From positions 154,027 to 218,026 of the forward strand of contig JABHTJ010000002.1 of the NCBI GenBank assembly GCA_018697295.1: a stretch of DNA of 64,000 nt, given 5' to 3'. The DNA comes from an archaeon. Its GTDB lineage: Archaea; Nanobdellota; Nanobdellia; Pacearchaeales; GW2011-AR1. Of this stretch, positions 46,304-55,945 are shown piece after piece. The position numbers were made by a program, and so were the translations under genes. The notes beneath the pieces were generated by a model, which saw only the letters and a list, made by a program, of their open reading frames with translations, searched no databases and was not told the origin of the DNA. The stretch's first letter is position 1, and each line of letters starts with the position of its first letter.

Positions 46304-47749
46304 ATGTCATCAAAAATAGAAACATTCACGGAGGAATTTCTCAAGAATCTCAATGCAACAATAACCAAAAACTCGTCAACATGGAATGTCGAAAACATCC
46401 CGCAGAGTTTTCAGGATTTTGTTGGACTCTCTGCGCCATACACATTAAACTTCGCGGAATCAACTGACGACTCGCTTTTTGTTGGGCGGGGGAGTCGGTT
46501 CTTTTCTGCGATGACGCAATATCTTGAGAATGTGGGGAAGAATACTATTCTCAAGATTGACTTTGATGATTCGTTGCATAATCCTGTGGAGGAAATACGT
46601 AAGCGGATTTCTTTGAAGAACTGCGAGATTGAAAATCTTGCGAAGACTTTTACGAATCATTTTTTTACGCGGTTTACGTTTCGAACTCAGTTTCGTTATT
46701 TGAATGAGTCGGAAACGGTGATGGGTGAAATTTATGTTCATGATGGTGAGGTAGTCTCGGGAGATTTATCTGGATATCGAGTTGTTGAGGGGACGCTGGA
46801 CTCCTCTAGTTCTTCTGATTCTTCTCAGTCTTCTCATTCATTGAATGTTTCCCCGGATACTCTTCGTCCAGATCATGAAATTGCTATTGCGCGAGTTAAG
46901 GAATTGGTGATTAGTAAAACTCATGAAATTAGTGAAGTTCTTGAAAAAAATTTGGGCGAAGAAGAATCTCGAATTCGGATTCACTATGAGAATTTGTTGG
47001 GGGAACTTGGAGGTGACTTGCAAAGTAGGATTAGTAAAATTAAGGAGCTTGAACTTGCTCTTCGAGTTGCAGATGGCGTGGAGGCAGATGAACTTCGAGT
47101 AAAGCATGAACGGCTTCAAAAAAATCTTGTTAAGATTGGAGATGACGATTCCCGTTCGAGAATTTTAAAAGAACAGTCGTTTACATTGCAGGATGCGAAG
47201 ACAAAACATTCTTTGACTATTGATAATAAACTTATGAACACGACGATTATTTATTATCCTGTTTATTCTTGCAACTTATATTTGAAGGGATACGACTCGA
47301 AAAGATTTATTACACTTTCTTATGATCCACTTTTACAAAAACTTGGAGCAATTAATTGCGAAGTATGTAAAAATTCTGTAGTCGATATTAATCTTTGTTC
47401 TAATGGACATATTACTTGTGAGGATTGTTTAGATAAATGTGGGGAGTGTGGAAAGATTCATTGTAAGACTTGCGTTTCTAAATCTTGTAGTGGTTGTGCG
47501 AAAAAACTTTGTAAGTCTTGTTCGTTTTTATGTTTTGGTTGTAGTAATTATGTTTGTATTAATCATTTGAGAAATGATGTTGTGACTGGCGAACAGCGTT
47601 GTGCAATGTGTCTTCGTGCGTGTCTGCGCTGTCATGGATTAACGGAAGCGAAATATTTTGGTGAAGCGATTGATGGTTCAAAAGTTTGTCAGAAATGTTT
47701 GGGTGGAGAAAGAAGAGGGGAAGTTTTGAAAGATGTTTTTCGAGAGTGA
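46304..47749 (+). CDS. 481-aa protein with Ser-rich linker, coiled-coil and C-terminal multi-zinc-finger array
   Basis: C-terminal CxxC/CxH array: CEVCKN..CSNGHITCEDCLDKCGECGKIHCKTC..CSGCAKKLCKSCSFLCFGC..CAMCLRACLRCHG..CQKC. Confidence 0.75.
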   Translation: MSSKIETFTEEFLKNLNATITKNSSTWNVENIPQSFQDFVGLSAPYTLNFAESTDDSLFVGRGSRFFSAMTQYLENVGKNTILKIDFDDSLHNPVEEIRKRISLKNCEIENLAKTFTNHFFTRFTFRTQFRYLNESETVMGEIYVHDGEVVSGDLSGYRVVEGTLDSSSSSDSSQSSHSLNVSPDTLRPDHEIAIARVKELVISKTHEISEVLEKNLGEEESRIRIHYENLLGELGGDLQSRISKIKELELALRVADGVEADELRVKHERLQKNLVKIGDDDSRSRILKEQSFTLQDAKTKHSLTIDNKLMNTTIIYYPVYSCNLYLKGYDSKRFITLSYDPLLQKLGAINCEVCKNSVVDINLCSNGHITCEDCLDKCGECGKIHCKTCVSKSCSGCAKKLCKSCSFLCFGCSNYVCINHLRNDVVTGEQRCAMCLRACLRCHGLTEAKYFGEAIDGSKVCQKCLGGERRGEVLKDVFRE

Positions 47750-47763
47750 TGGATTGACTTATC

Positions 47764-47840
47764 GATTGTCAATAGCGCTTTTGTAGCGCTATTTTGTATT
47801 GCGCCACGACGCTCTTTTGTCGCGGCGGCGCTGGACAATC
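47764..47840 (+). repeat. 77-bp structured repeat, copy 2
   Basis: GATTGTC...GACAATC closing stem; internal AATAGCGC/GCGCTATT and GCGCC/GGCGC hairpins; homologous to 20162-20238. Confidence 0.75.
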
Positions 47841-47886
47841 AACAAAATTGTTAAAAGATTTTTTTGAAAATATTTAGTGGAAATAT

Positions 47887-50800
47887 TTATCTTCTTGATT
47901 TGACTTCTGCTGTATTTGGCGAAGTTGAACTTGACGTAGTTGTTGGCTCCGAATTTTTCCCTTCACTGTTCGCGTCGCTAGTTTCTTTGATGTCATTTCC
48001 TGTTGAACTGATTTGGCCAGTGAAACTTTTTATCTTATCGTAGATTTTTTGAATTACTGTTCTTGAATCTAGTTCTGGTGTTGGAGGCGATTGGGGTAGT
48101 GGCGCAGTTGCACAAACACAGCCCTGCGTTCCCGAAATTGTTGGCATAATACATGTTCCGCCGCTACAAGGATTATCTCCTCCCCAATTTGCTTCATCTA
48201 ACAGGTTTATATTTACGTCACATTCTTCTGATTGTCCGTAAGCATTTGGTGTTTGAACTATTCCATCTCCACAAAATCCTGCTGGAAGAGAGGCTGCACT
48301 ACAATATCCCCATGGGTCTCCATTTCCTGCCCAAGCACAAATTTGATCATCGCAACGTAACTTTCCATCACAATTATAATCTACATTTGGATTTACTGGA
48401 TTTGCACAATTATTGTTCTCTGTCCACCATTGCGGATGGACTAATGGGTCTGTATCATCACAATCTCCTGCACAATCAGTAAATCCATCATTATCATTAT
48501 CTTCACAAGTGTTTGTTTGGATTCCATTAGGAATATTGCTTACAAAATTTAGTCCACAAGGAAGTTCTTCATTGAATTTTTCTAAATGAATTCCAACATT
48601 GTCAGTTTCAAAGAATCTATCTGGATTAATATATGCTACCTTAAAAAGTTCTGTAAAAATAGCTTTATCTTCGCTAAATGAAGAGATACCCAAATCTTGA
48701 GACACTTTTAACCCACCACACCATCCAGTATACATTTGTGGATCTTCAATATTTTGGTATGTTGTATATGCTCGTAACTCTGAACCGGCTGGGTATGACC
48801 GATAAATTAATCTATTATATAATGCCACGCCTCCCTCTCCCTCATAGAGAATTATTGAATCATCAGCGTCGGAAGGATCGCCATTTCGAACCTTGGAATA
48901 ATCTTTATATACGAAAGTTCTAAGGTGCCAATAGTAATCTGTTATGATTTCTTCGATTAAATCTATATCATTTTGGTCTGTGATTGCATTATAAAATGCA
49001 TTAGATATTCCTTGTATGGCTAGTAAGTCATGATAGTGTTGTATTTTACAGTAGCCTAAGCTCTCAAAGCATCCACCACCTGATGCCAAATATTTTACTG
49101 GTAATGGATCTCCAGTCATAGGACTATTTCCATTAATTCCATATTGGCTTACAGTATCTTTATTTCTATTCCAATCAATAATTCCTAGTGTCGAAGTTAT
49201 GCTGTCTTGATAATAAGGGTCTCCGGTCATTGAGAACATTTTTGTAGCAATACCTAACAGCCGGCCATTATCTCTGGACGATTGATAAAAGCCTGGGACC
49301 CATCCTTCATTAGCAATATAGGACGAAACTATATTCTCTACCTGATTTTCAGCTAATTCAAATGCCATATAATCTCCAGCTAACATATATCTGTATGCTT
49401 CAGTTCCAATAGATGCATGAGATGCAATTTTCCCTGACCAACCGTGCCATAATGAACGAGAACCAAAAAGAATATTATTGTATAATACTCCGTTTGCACT
49501 TCTCCTATATTCGTTATTAGTATTGACGTCATGATCGCAGAATCCAAGATAATCTGTTGCACTTCCAGTGTGTCTGCAATCTAAAATTCCTCCAACCGTA
49601 GTTTCATATAAAGGTGAATCAAATTGTGTAAATGTGCTTGCATCCAAATGTTCTAATGGTTCATATCCTATTCCGTGGTCAGTTAGATAGGGAGTTGCAT
49701 AAAGGAGAAATCTCATTCCATCTAAATATTCTCTATTACAGTCATCCTGACAAGACATGAAATATTTTATTGCCTCATCTGGGTCCTGTCTGAGATTTGG
49801 GGCCATCCCTGGAGTTCCTGCATTTTTGTAGCCATAGAAATATCTTCCAAAACGGTGACCTAAAAAACCACTCGATAATTCGCCCTTTTTTCCAGCAAAA
49901 TCGGCCTGAGCCTCGGTATCCCAATTAAATGTAGGATCGATTGCATCAGGATTTACCATGTCTTCGAAAAAATATTTACCTGCGGTATTCCACTTGTCCA
50001 ATTTTTGCCCTCCATTAATTCCATTTTCTTCATAATAATCAAATTGTTTTGGGGTATTTGTGTCCAGAGATAGCGTCATTCTTGTTAAAATTCCCTGCCC
50101 TCCTGCAATGAAATTACTCGCAGAGTTTCCCTCATTATATGGTGCGCCGCTCAAAGTTTCTTGACCGTCGGTTGGCATAATCCAATATTTTCTATGTCTT
50201 GGTCCATTATTTTCTTTGTAAGATGGGTCTAGATAACTATCGTCTAAGATGTAAATATTTGATGGATCTACAGTTTTAGTCTCTAAAGAAATATTTTCAT
50301 AAAACATAAATCCGTTTTGACCAGTTATATAATTATAGGGATCATTACCTACTCCTGGAGTCCAACTATCCTCTGCCAAGTTACCGAAGTTAGTTACTAA
50401 AACATCAATTTTGATATGTGGCTGATTACTTACTATAGTTATAATAAATGTCGCACTAAACATGTAAGGAAGGCATGTTCCGCTTGAGTGTGTTGTACTA
50501 CATCCTTCAATTGGTCGAAGATTTTTTTGTAGTTTATACACTTGTGAAACTGGCCCAGTTTCTAAGCGTTCTATTAATGTGTCGTGGAGGTCGAATGCTA
50601 CTTCGTATTTTCCTCCAAGTAAATCTCCGGCGTATACTTTAATCGAATCATCTGTTAATGCAGTTAATACTTTTGGATGCATTACAAAGTTAGGGTTTGT
50701 TCCTTCTCCGACAGTATAATCTTTTCGTTCCCCAGCACTAAGTGAATGTAATACTTTTGCAACTCCAGTCCTTACCCATAATTCATCTGTTGCAGGATCT

Positions 50801-52464
50801 GTTATTTTATAATAAGAGGTTGGCATAATTTGAGTTACTAAAGATTCTCCTGCATTTACATGGACTATTTTTATTTGACCAAGTTGTGATTTTACGTATT
50901 CTCCCTGTTCAAAAGAAATTGGAAAGAAAGCATAATCGTTATTTGCGTCGAATGAATTATCGTTTTCTAAAAATACATCGTTTGTTCCAGGCTCGGGAGG
51001 AATGACAGTACATTCGGAATCATCTCCATCAGTATATCCATCACAATCATTATCATCTCCATCACTACACGTATCTCCCGTATCATCGTTTTCTAGTTCT
51101 TCTCCCGGGAGAATATGCCCTTCACAGTCTCCCCAAAATCCTTCCTGGTCACAAGTTACTGTTCCAGCATTACATACTCCAAATTCTCCTGTTTGACATG
51201 CCTCAGATGTTCCTGGAGTACATTCCGAACCTGCTTGACATTCCGGTTCGTTGGCATCTTTTCTTCCATCACAATCATTGTCTCGACCATCATTACAATT
51301 TCCTGCAGCGATACTCTCCTCAGTCCCATCTCTTACTTGATCGCACGTTCCCCACGCACTTGTACTTTGACAGATATGAATTCCTAAATTACAAATTCCA
51401 GGCTCTCCCGTTGAACAAAACTCGTCTTCTCCAGGTGTACATACTTGGCATCCCGTATCTGCTGCGTCGGTGTCTCCATCACAATCATTATCAAAAGTAT
51501 CTAGACAGGTTCCTGCTAATTCACTTTCTTCATCTGGTTCATTATCTTGTTCACAATTTCCCCATTCATTGTTGGGTCCGCAAGTTCTTGTTCCAGCATC
51601 GCAGATTCCAAGAAGGTCCATATTACAACTTTGTGTATCTCCTTCGAAACATAATCCTATGACACAATCACCATCTTGGGAATCAATTGCACCATCACAA
51701 TCATTATCGAGTCCGTCTGTACATATTTCTACTCCGGGTGAGTTCGCAACGCAAGCTCCCCACGATTCTTCTGAACAAGTTTCTGTTCCAACACTACAAA
51801 CTCCTTGTAAGTTGGTTGGGCAACTTCTAGTATCTCCATTAGTGCAATCTCCGCTTGAACCACTGCCGCCTCCACCGCCTCCGCCACCGCCTCCGCCAGA
51901 GCCTCCTGAACCTCCACTTCCCCCAGAATCATCACTATTGTCGTTTTCATTTTCAAAATCGAATTCGTTAATAATTATTTTAAAACTTGTAGAATAATAG
52001 TTGTATACATCTTCTTCAATTGAAATTACTGCGACGAGATAAGAAAGTTTTCCATTGTACTTTCCTATTAAATTTTCATTTAAGTTTAGTTTAATTTTAT
52101 TTGGGTTTATGAATGTGAAATCTAGTTTTTCGAAATCTTCTAAACTTTCTATGAACTCAATTTCTGGCCCAATATATAATCTCATTGTCGGTTCGTTTCC
52201 ATTATCTGAAGATTGTGGATAAAAATTTGCTCCGAGAATTTCATAGGTGCTTTCGTCAACGGCAGTGATTGATTCTGCGAGGATTGGGATTGAATAATCT
52301 TCTGAAGAATCTAATAAAAATTCTTTTTGCAATGGCCCTTCAAAATAAAATGTGAATAGGAGTATTGTTGGGATTCCGATGGCGATTAGTGCAATGAGAA
52401 CCTTAGAAGTTGTTTTTAATCTCGGCTTATTGTTCCTTCCCATTGCCCTCTCCCACTCTTTCAT
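47887..52464 (-). CDS. Very large secreted protein (1525 aa) with Gly-rich linker and MopE-like DNDCDG metal-binding repeats
   Basis: N-terminal TM; GGSGGSGGSGGGGGGGGGGGSGSSG; CTDGLDNDCDGAIDSQDGDC, CLDTFDNDCDGDTDAADTGC, CNDGRDNDCDGRKDANEPEC, CSDGDDNDCDGYTDGDDSEC. Confidence 0.85.
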   Translation of the reverse strand: MKEWERAMGRNNKPRLKTTSKVLIALIAIGIPTILLFTFYFEGPLQKEFLLDSSEDYSIPILAESITAVDESTYEILGANFYPQSSDNGNEPTMRLYIGPEIEFIESLEDFEKLDFTFINPNKIKLNLNENLIGKYNGKLSYLVAVISIEEDVYNYYSTSFKIIINEFDFENENDNSDDSGGSGGSGGSGGGGGGGGGGGSGSSGDCTNGDTRSCPTNLQGVCSVGTETCSEESWGACVANSPGVEICTDGLDNDCDGAIDSQDGDCVIGLCFEGDTQSCNMDLLGICDAGTRTCGPNNEWGNCEQDNEPDEESELAGTCLDTFDNDCDGDTDAADTGCQVCTPGEDEFCSTGEPGICNLGIHICQSTSAWGTCDQVRDGTEESIAAGNCNDGRDNDCDGRKDANEPECQAGSECTPGTSEACQTGEFGVCNAGTVTCDQEGFWGDCEGHILPGEELENDDTGDTCSDGDDNDCDGYTDGDDSECTVIPPEPGTNDVFLENDNSFDANNDYAFFPISFEQGEYVKSQLGQIKIVHVNAGESLVTQIMPTSYYKITDPATDELWVRTGVAKVLHSLSAGERKDYTVGEGTNPNFVMHPKVLTALTDDSIKVYAGDLLGGKYEVAFDLHDTLIERLETGPVSQVYKLQKNLRPIEGCSTTHSSGTCLPYMFSATFIITIVSNQPHIKIDVLVTNFGNLAEDSWTPGVGNDPYNYITGQNGFMFYENISLETKTVDPSNIYILDDSYLDPSYKENNGPRHRKYWIMPTDGQETLSGAPYNEGNSASNFIAGGQGILTRMTLSLDTNTPKQFDYYEENGINGGQKLDKWNTAGKYFFEDMVNPDAIDPTFNWDTEAQADFAGKKGELSSGFLGHRFGRYFYGYKNAGTPGMAPNLRQDPDEAIKYFMSCQDDCNREYLDGMRFLLYATPYLTDHGIGYEPLEHLDASTFTQFDSPLYETTVGGILDCRHTGSATDYLGFCDHDVNTNNEYRRSANGVLYNNILFGSRSLWHGWSGKIASHASIGTEAYRYMLAGDYMAFELAENQVENIVSSYIANEGWVPGFYQSSRDNGRLLGIATKMFSMTGDPYYQDSITSTLGIIDWNRNKDTVSQYGINGNSPMTGDPLPVKYLASGGGCFESLGYCKIQHYHDLLAIQGISNAFYNAITDQNDIDLIEEIITDYYWHLRTFVYKDYSKVRNGDPSDADDSIILYEGEGGVALYNRLIYRSYPAGSELRAYTTYQNIEDPQMYTGWCGGLKVSQDLGISSFSEDKAIFTELFKVAYINPDRFFETDNVGIHLEKFNEELPCGLNFVSNIPNGIQTNTCEDNDNDGFTDCAGDCDDTDPLVHPQWWTENNNCANPVNPNVDYNCDGKLRCDDQICAWAGNGDPWGYCSAASLPAGFCGDGIVQTPNAYGQSEECDVNINLLDEANWGGDNPCSGGTCIMPTISGTQGCVCATAPLPQSPPTPELDSRTVIQKIYDKIKSFTGQISSTGNDIKETSDANSEGKNSEPTTTSSSTSPNTAEVKSRR

Positions 52465-52559
52465 TTATTTAGTAGATAATTCGCCTTTATATAATTGATG
52501 AAGATTTGGCAGATAGTTACTTTTATAAATAATTTTTCGCTTTGATTTGTATTCCACGA

Positions 52560-52632
52560 GAGCCCGTAGTTTAACGGATTAGAATGTCAGGTTTCGGCCC
52601 TGAAGATGGGAGTTCGATTCTTCCCGGGCTCG
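52560..52632 (+). tRNA. tRNA-Arg (TCG)
   Basis: Acceptor GAGCCCG/CGGGCTC; anticodon stem TCAGG-TTTCGGC-CCTGA; T-arm GGGAG-TTCGATT-CTTCC. Confidence 0.9.
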
Positions 52633-52676
52633 TGGAATTTGGATAATTTTATAAAGTTTTAATTCTTTTATTTTTT

Positions 52677-54179
52677 ATGAAAAAGCGGGCGAAGAAAGGT
52701 TTAAATCGTAAACTTAACCAGCAAGAAATTGTTTTTATTATCGTCGTCGCTATGTTAGTTTCATTTTTGACTATTTGGTTTATTTCTGCTAACTTTGGTG
52801 ATGAGTTGAACTTGTCTCCTCGGTTATTTATTGGTCCCCCTAGCTCGAGTGTTCGAGTTCCTGGAGTTACTGGAATTGGAGCTTGTCCTATTGGTGGCTG
52901 TGCTCCTATTGGTGGCAGTGGGGCTTTGAGGTGGAGTTGGACTCCTCCTAGTGCAGTATCTTTTAATACTATTTCATTTGGAGATAGCGATTTAAAAATT
53001 TTTAGTGGTAGTGTAGGTCACTTACCATCTCCTTTCATTTTTTCTGCAGATGATACAGACCCTGTCAATCCTCTTTTTTCTTATAGTGGCTCTATACTTT
53101 CTTCTAATAAAAAAACTGCTTCAGCAAAAAATGTTGCAAGTTATGTCGAATATCGTCAGCGTGGAACCTATCCAAATAAAATTGCTTCTGTTAGAAAATA
53201 TTCTCCTGATTTGTCCTCTATTGAATGGGAGCGAGATTTTACTGGATTTTCTTCTTCTTTTCCTGGAGGAATTGCCGTAAGTGATGATGGAAATCGGATT
53301 GTTGCTTTCTCTTATGGAAATCCTTTTGGTCCTTTATTGATGAAAGTTCTTGACTCACAGGGAAATGGTTATGAAGTAGATTTAAGTGCTATGGATTCTC
53401 TTATGGGCCAACTTAATGGGCAGAACGGAGAAGGATATGCGCTTTCTGGAGATGGTTCAAGAGTTTTTGTTATGTCTAGTTTAAAATGGATGATTCTTGA
53501 ACTTGGAGATACTTCTGTAAATCTTCTTGGGAGTTGCTATGCCCATAATAATATTTATTATCCTCGAGGAAGTGTTGCTATTAATTATGATGGTTCAAGA
53601 GCAGTTGCTCCTTATGCTCGAGGCGAACCAGGTCATTCATATTCTTATCTAGGAGTTTTTGAAGAACCTTTTTCTTCAGGAGTTTGTTGGATGGGATATA
53701 ATCATGAAATTCAGGTTCCTGGAGATCGTATTTCTTCTTCTTATGGTGTTGCCATAAGTGATGATGGAACTCATGCAGTCTACGGGGCTACAGGTTTTGG
53801 TGTTGGAGAAGATACTAATACTAATATTATCTCATTGAGTCTTTCAGACATATCTAGTCCGCAATTTAGTTATCAATTACTTATGAATTATTTTTCTCCA
53901 GGAGATCAAGGAGAAAAGACAAATAGGGTTGTCAAGGTTTCGATGACTCCAGATGGAGAGCGATTTGTTGCGGGACTTTGGGGAGATTTAAGTCATTTTT
54001 CTCCAGAGATTATGGTTTTTGATAAAGGGCAATCAAGTCCTGCCGATATATTTTCTACTCCTGGTTCAATCGCGGATTTAGAAATATCTGATGACGGGAC
54101 TCAATTTACAGCTAGTGTTTATCATCGCCATGCTTCTCAAGGTGTGCATACAGATAGTTTAAGGGTTTACGACATTTAA
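52677..54179 (+). CDS. Membrane-anchored beta-propeller-like secreted protein
   Basis: N-terminal TM; repeated [AI][VI]SDDG blades (IAVSDDGNRIV, VAISDDGTHAVYG, LEISDDGTQFTAS). Confidence 0.7.
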   Translation: MKKRAKKGLNRKLNQQEIVFIIVVAMLVSFLTIWFISANFGDELNLSPRLFIGPPSSSVRVPGVTGIGACPIGGCAPIGGSGALRWSWTPPSAVSFNTISFGDSDLKIFSGSVGHLPSPFIFSADDTDPVNPLFSYSGSILSSNKKTASAKNVASYVEYRQRGTYPNKIASVRKYSPDLSSIEWERDFTGFSSSFPGGIAVSDDGNRIVAFSYGNPFGPLLMKVLDSQGNGYEVDLSAMDSLMGQLNGQNGEGYALSGDGSRVFVMSSLKWMILELGDTSVNLLGSCYAHNNIYYPRGSVAINYDGSRAVAPYARGEPGHSYSYLGVFEEPFSSGVCWMGYNHEIQVPGDRISSSYGVAISDDGTHAVYGATGFGVGEDTNTNIISLSLSDISSPQFSYQLLMNYFSPGDQGEKTNRVVKVSMTPDGERFVAGLWGDLSHFSPEIMVFDKGQSSPADIFSTPGSIADLEISDDGTQFTASVYHRHASQGVHTDSLRVYDI

Positions 54180-54220
54180 TTTTCGAATAATTTTATAAAG
54201 TTCTTTTAATAGTTTACAAT

Positions 54221-55672
54221 ATGGGAAAAAGTAAAACAACATTTAATATTAGTAAAACGGAAAATTTTAGCGAGTGGTATAGTGAGATACTTGCTCGAGC
54301 TGAGGTGACTGATATTCGTTATGGTGTGAAAGGTTTTGTTGTGATTCGTCCTTGGGGTGCTCGAATTATTGAAAAGATGTATCGGATTTATGAGTCTGCA
54401 CTTAGAAGAACTGGGCACGATCCTTCGTTTTTTCCGACAGTGATTCCTGAGGAGAATTTTACGAAAGAAGCAGGACATATTGAAGGGTTTACACCAGAAG
54501 TATTCTGGCTTGAGAACAAACAAGGTGATGAAAAATTGGCACTTCGTCCGACTAGTGAAACTGCGATGTATCAAATGTACTCTATGTGGATTCGAAGTCA
54601 CCGAGATTTGCCACTTAAGATGTATCAGCGAGCAAATGTATTTCGTTACGAGACTAAAGCTACTCGACCATTAATTCGTGGACGAGAATTTTATTGGATT
54701 GAAGCTCATAACTGTTTTGCGACTAAAAAAGAAGCTGAAGCTCAAGTTAAAGAAGATATTGCAATGACTGAAGCGGTTATGCATCGAGTTTTTGGTGTTT
54801 CATTTTTGGCAATGAAACGGCCGGAATGGGATAAATTTCCCGGAGCAGAATATACTGTGGGAAGTGATTGTATTTTGCCTGATGGAAAAATTATTCAGCA
54901 GCCGTCTACACATATGCTCGGTCAACATTTTTCAAAAGCATTCGATGTAAAATATGTTGATGAAAAAGAGAAAGAAAAATTTGTATATCAGACTTGTTAT
55001 GGTCCTGCGATTTCTCGAATTATGGCGTCTGTGATTGCGACCCATGGTGATGACAATGGTTTAGTGTTACCTTATACTCTTGCTCCGGTCCAAGTTGTTA
55101 TTGTTCCAATGTATAGTAAAGATTCTGAACAAAAAATTGGAAAAGTTGCAAATAGTTTGAATGAAGATTTTTTTGAGGAACAAATCGAAAGTTTGGTTGA
55201 TGATTCAGATAAACGACCTGGGGAGAAATTTTTTCATTGGGAAATGAAGGGTGTTCCTTTTAGAATTGAAATAGGGGAACGTGAATTGGATTCTGGAGAA
55301 GTTAACGTTTTTATTCGAGATATGAAGGAGAAGGTTTTAGTTAAACTTGAAAATCTTGTTGAAGAAATTAAGAATCTTGGTGTTGAATACGATGCGCGAC
55401 TGATTGCCAAGGCTGGCGATTCTTTTAATGGTCGAATTAGTGACTGTAAAGATAAGAAAGAAATTAAGAAAACTCTTGACTCTGGAAAAATCGCACGATT
55501 TAATTTTTGTTCTGTTGGTGCTGATGGGAAAAAGTGTGCTGAATTTATTGAAAAAGATTTATCTGCTCGCGTAATGGGAATTCGTGCTGATTTGAATGAG
55601 ACAGCGTCGGGAAAATGCTTGTTTTGTGGCGAGAAAGCAAAAGAAGTTGTTTATGCGGGGAAGAGCTATTAG
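54221..55672 (+). CDS. proS: Prolyl-tRNA synthetase, archaeal/eukaryotic type
   Basis: DIRYGVKGFVVIRPWGARI, RPTSETAMYQMYSMWIRSHRDLPLKMYQ, GPAISRIMASVIATHGDDNGLVLP. Confidence 0.95.
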   Translation: MGKSKTTFNISKTENFSEWYSEILARAEVTDIRYGVKGFVVIRPWGARIIEKMYRIYESALRRTGHDPSFFPTVIPEENFTKEAGHIEGFTPEVFWLENKQGDEKLALRPTSETAMYQMYSMWIRSHRDLPLKMYQRANVFRYETKATRPLIRGREFYWIEAHNCFATKKEAEAQVKEDIAMTEAVMHRVFGVSFLAMKRPEWDKFPGAEYTVGSDCILPDGKIIQQPSTHMLGQHFSKAFDVKYVDEKEKEKFVYQTCYGPAISRIMASVIATHGDDNGLVLPYTLAPVQVVIVPMYSKDSEQKIGKVANSLNEDFFEEQIESLVDDSDKRPGEKFFHWEMKGVPFRIEIGERELDSGEVNVFIRDMKEKVLVKLENLVEEIKNLGVEYDARLIAKAGDSFNGRISDCKDKKEIKKTLDSGKIARFNFCSVGADGKKCAEFIEKDLSARVMGIRADLNETASGKCLFCGEKAKEVVYAGKSY

Positions 55673-55755
55673 TTTTTTAAAGGTTAATTTTTTTTGAACT
55701 TAATTCATTTTTTTGCCAAAACATTTATATACCAATGGTAACCAATAGTATGTTT

Positions 55756-55935
55756 ATGGTAACCGCAATAAGAACAAGAAAAGATACTGCTGTTCGAGTG
55801 AGTAAATGGCTTGACAAGGAAATTGAGAACTATCTTACTGATAAGAAGATTAAGATCGAATTTCCATCGAAGCGAAATTTTATTGATACAGCAGTTTTGC
55901 AGTTATTAGAAGAAAAAAAAGTAATAAAAAAATAA
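55756..55935 (+). CDS. Small ribbon-helix-helix-like protein
   Basis: TAVRVSKWLDKEIENYL...SKRNFIDTAVLQLLEEK; TATA ATTTATATA about 30 nt upstream supports this ATG (track start 55735). Confidence 0.5.
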   Translation: MVTAIRTRKDTAVRVSKWLDKEIENYLTDKKIKIEFPSKRNFIDTAVLQLLEEKKVIKK

Positions 55936-55945
55936 GAGGTAAATA

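Noticed and set aside
43767-47749. SNF2 helicase and zinc-finger gene as a DISARM-like or other known phage-defence island
   Set aside because: No methyltransferase, nuclease or PLD gene is linked, and a minus-strand membrane gene separates the two; kept only as a neighbourhood observation.
47764-47840. 77-nt cloverleaf-like element as a tRNA
   Set aside because: Seven-bp closing stem and tRNA-like length, but no T-loop TTCRANNC, no D-arm consensus and no usable anticodon arm.
51000-51900. Regularly spaced similar sequences resembling a CRISPR or satellite array
   Set aside because: Spacing and sequence are explained by the in-frame DNDCDG/Cys modules of the 1525-aa secreted protein; units are diverged and coding.
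51470-51997. Plus-strand ORFs (175 aa, 154 aa, 90 aa) antisense to the large secreted gene
   Set aside because: Mirror image of Cys/Gly-rich coding sequence on the minus strand (poly-Pro/Ser translation); no independent start signals.
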